Shown here one piece after another: positions 6,145-7,056 of a DNA stretch of 7,056 nt. The notes below the pieces were generated by a model. That model did no database searches, was not told where the DNA came from, and was given only the letters and a program-made list of their open reading frames with translations. The first letter of the stretch is position 1. Every line of letters begins with the position of its first letter. The translations under genes and the position numbers were made by a program. The stretch comes from Gammaproteobacteria bacterium (GTDB lineage Bacteria > Pseudomonadota > Gammaproteobacteria > Chromatiales > Sedimenticolaceae). Location: contig JAGRHB010000103.1 in assembly GCA_020445245.1 (NCBI GenBank), positions 1 to 7,056 of the forward strand. Reading direction: 5' to 3'.

Positions 6145-7056
6145 CTATTTGATCTTCATCCCCGGCTGCGCGCCGCTGTCAGGATGCAGCACGAACAGTT
6201 CTTTGCCGCCGGGGCCGGCGGCCAGCACCATACCCTCGGACACCCCGAACTTCATCGTGCGGGGTGCCAGGTTCGCAACCATCACTGTCAGCTTGCCTTC
6301 GAGGTCTTCGGGCGCATAGGCCGACTTGATGCCGGCGAAGACATTGCGTGTCTCGCCGCCGAGATCCAGTGTCAGGCGCAGCAGCTTGTCGGCACCCTCG
6401 ACATGTTCGGCCCTGACGATACGCACCACGCGCAGATCGACCTTGGCGAAATCGGTGAAATCGATGGTCGCGGCAATCGGGTCTTTGCCCAGCGGCGACT
6501 CCCCGGCCGGCTTTTTCGCGGCGGTCTTGGCCTCGCTGGCCATGTCTTCCTTCGAGTCCTCGATCATTGCGCTGATCCTGTCTTTCTCGACCCGCGTCAT
6601 CAGCGGTTTGAACCGGTCGATAGCGTGATCGAGCAGCGGTTCGCGCTGCGAGTCCCAGGTCATCGGTGCAATGTTCAGGAAATCCTCGACCTTCAGCGCC
6701 ATCACCGGCAGCACCGGCTTTAGGTAGCCGATCAGTACCCGGAACAGGTTGATACCCATCGAGCAGATCGCGTGCAGTTCGGCGTCGCGACCCTGCTGCT
6801 TGGCCACCACCCATGGCGCCTTCTCGTCGATGTACTGGTTGGCGAGATCGGCCAGCGCCATGATCTCGCGTACAGCACGGCCGAATTCACGCTTCTCGTA
6901 CAGATCGGCGATCTCGTCGCCGGCCCTGGCGAAGGTCGCGAACAGCTCGGGCTGGTCCAGTCCCCCGGACAGCCTGCCGTCGAATCGCTTGCCGATGAAG
7001 CCGGCACAGCGGCTGGCGATGTTGACCACCTTGCCGACCAGGTCGGCGTTGACCCG
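6145..7056 (-). CDS. metG: Methionyl-tRNA synthetase MetG (C-terminal part; cut by window edge)
   Basis: MetG charges tRNA-Met with methionine in the cytoplasm. The minus-strand frame is open from the right edge to a TAG at 6145-6147, giving 303 residues. The first visible residues, [17 protein letters not shown], belong to the anticodon-binding helical domain, which runs through [11 protein letters not shown]. After an alanine- and lysine-rich linker (around fragment residues 170-195) comes the C-terminal OB-fold tRNA-binding domain of the Trbp111/EMAP type, about the last 106 residues (6148-6465), with [29 protein letters not shown] and [15 protein letters not shown]. That domain helps the enzyme dimerise and grip tRNA. 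The catalytic HIGH and KMSKS motifs lie outside the window. The gene is convergent with the transporter gene, 19 bp apart. Confidence 0.97.
   Translation of the reverse strand, partial: RVNADLVGKVVNIASRCAGFIGKRFDGRLSGGLDQPELFATFARAGDEIADLYEKREFGRAVREIMALADLANQYIDEKAPWVVAKQQGRDAELHAICSMGINLFRVLIGYLKPVLPVMALKVEDFLNIAPMTWDSQREPLLDHAIDRFKPLMTRVEKDRISAMIEDSKEDMASEAKTAAKKPAGESPLGKDPIAATIDFTDFAKVDLRVVRIVRAEHVEGADKLLRLTLDLGGETRNVFAGIKSAYAPEDLEGKLTVMVANLAPRTMKFGVSEGMVLAAGPGGKELFVLHPDSGAQPGMKIK

Overview
The window comes from a GC-rich bacterial chromosome and reads best as a gammaproteobacterium. RnfA and RnfB closely resemble the proteobacterial Rsx/Rnf type, and the visible end of MetG is the long form with a C-terminal tRNA-binding domain. 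As I recall, metG and the rnf operon are neighbours in many Gammaproteobacteria. I cannot name a genus. Coding density is high: eight genes, two of them cut by the window edges, and no gap reaches 300 bp. I saw no RNA gene, CRISPR array, insertion sequence or integrase.

Layout. On the minus strand at the left are rnfB (cut at the left edge) and rnfA, the first two genes of the Rnf/Rsx membrane electron-transport operon. A 294-bp divergent intergenic region (913-1206) separates them from a six-gene plus-strand run: egtB, egtD, a soluble UPF0145/YbjQ-family protein, a membrane-anchored UPF0145-like protein, an M48 zinc metallopeptidase with an N-terminal membrane segment, and an EamA/DMT-type transporter. 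This run meets the C-terminal part of metG (minus strand, cut at the right edge) convergently, with 19 bp between stop codons.

How the genes work together. EgtD trimethylates histidine to hercynine, and EgtB joins hercynine to a thiol as a sulfoxide. These are the two central steps of ergothioneine synthesis. Neither the final C-S lyase nor EgtA/EgtC lies in the window. egtB and egtD share a GTGA stop/start overlap and are almost certainly co-translated. After a 73-bp gap with a possible extended -10 promoter, the two UPF0145 genes (3-bp gap) and the M48 gene (another GTGA overlap) form a second tight unit. The transporter follows after 75 bp. Whether the second unit has any functional link to ergothioneine is unknown. 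The plus-strand block sits between metG and rnfA, which share an orientation, so it looks like a cassette placed between two otherwise collinear housekeeping loci.

The most interesting points are the YbjQ / membrane-YbjQ / M48 module, the two-gene ergothioneine locus with an unresolved sulfur donor, and a palindrome in the rnfA-egtB intergenic region.
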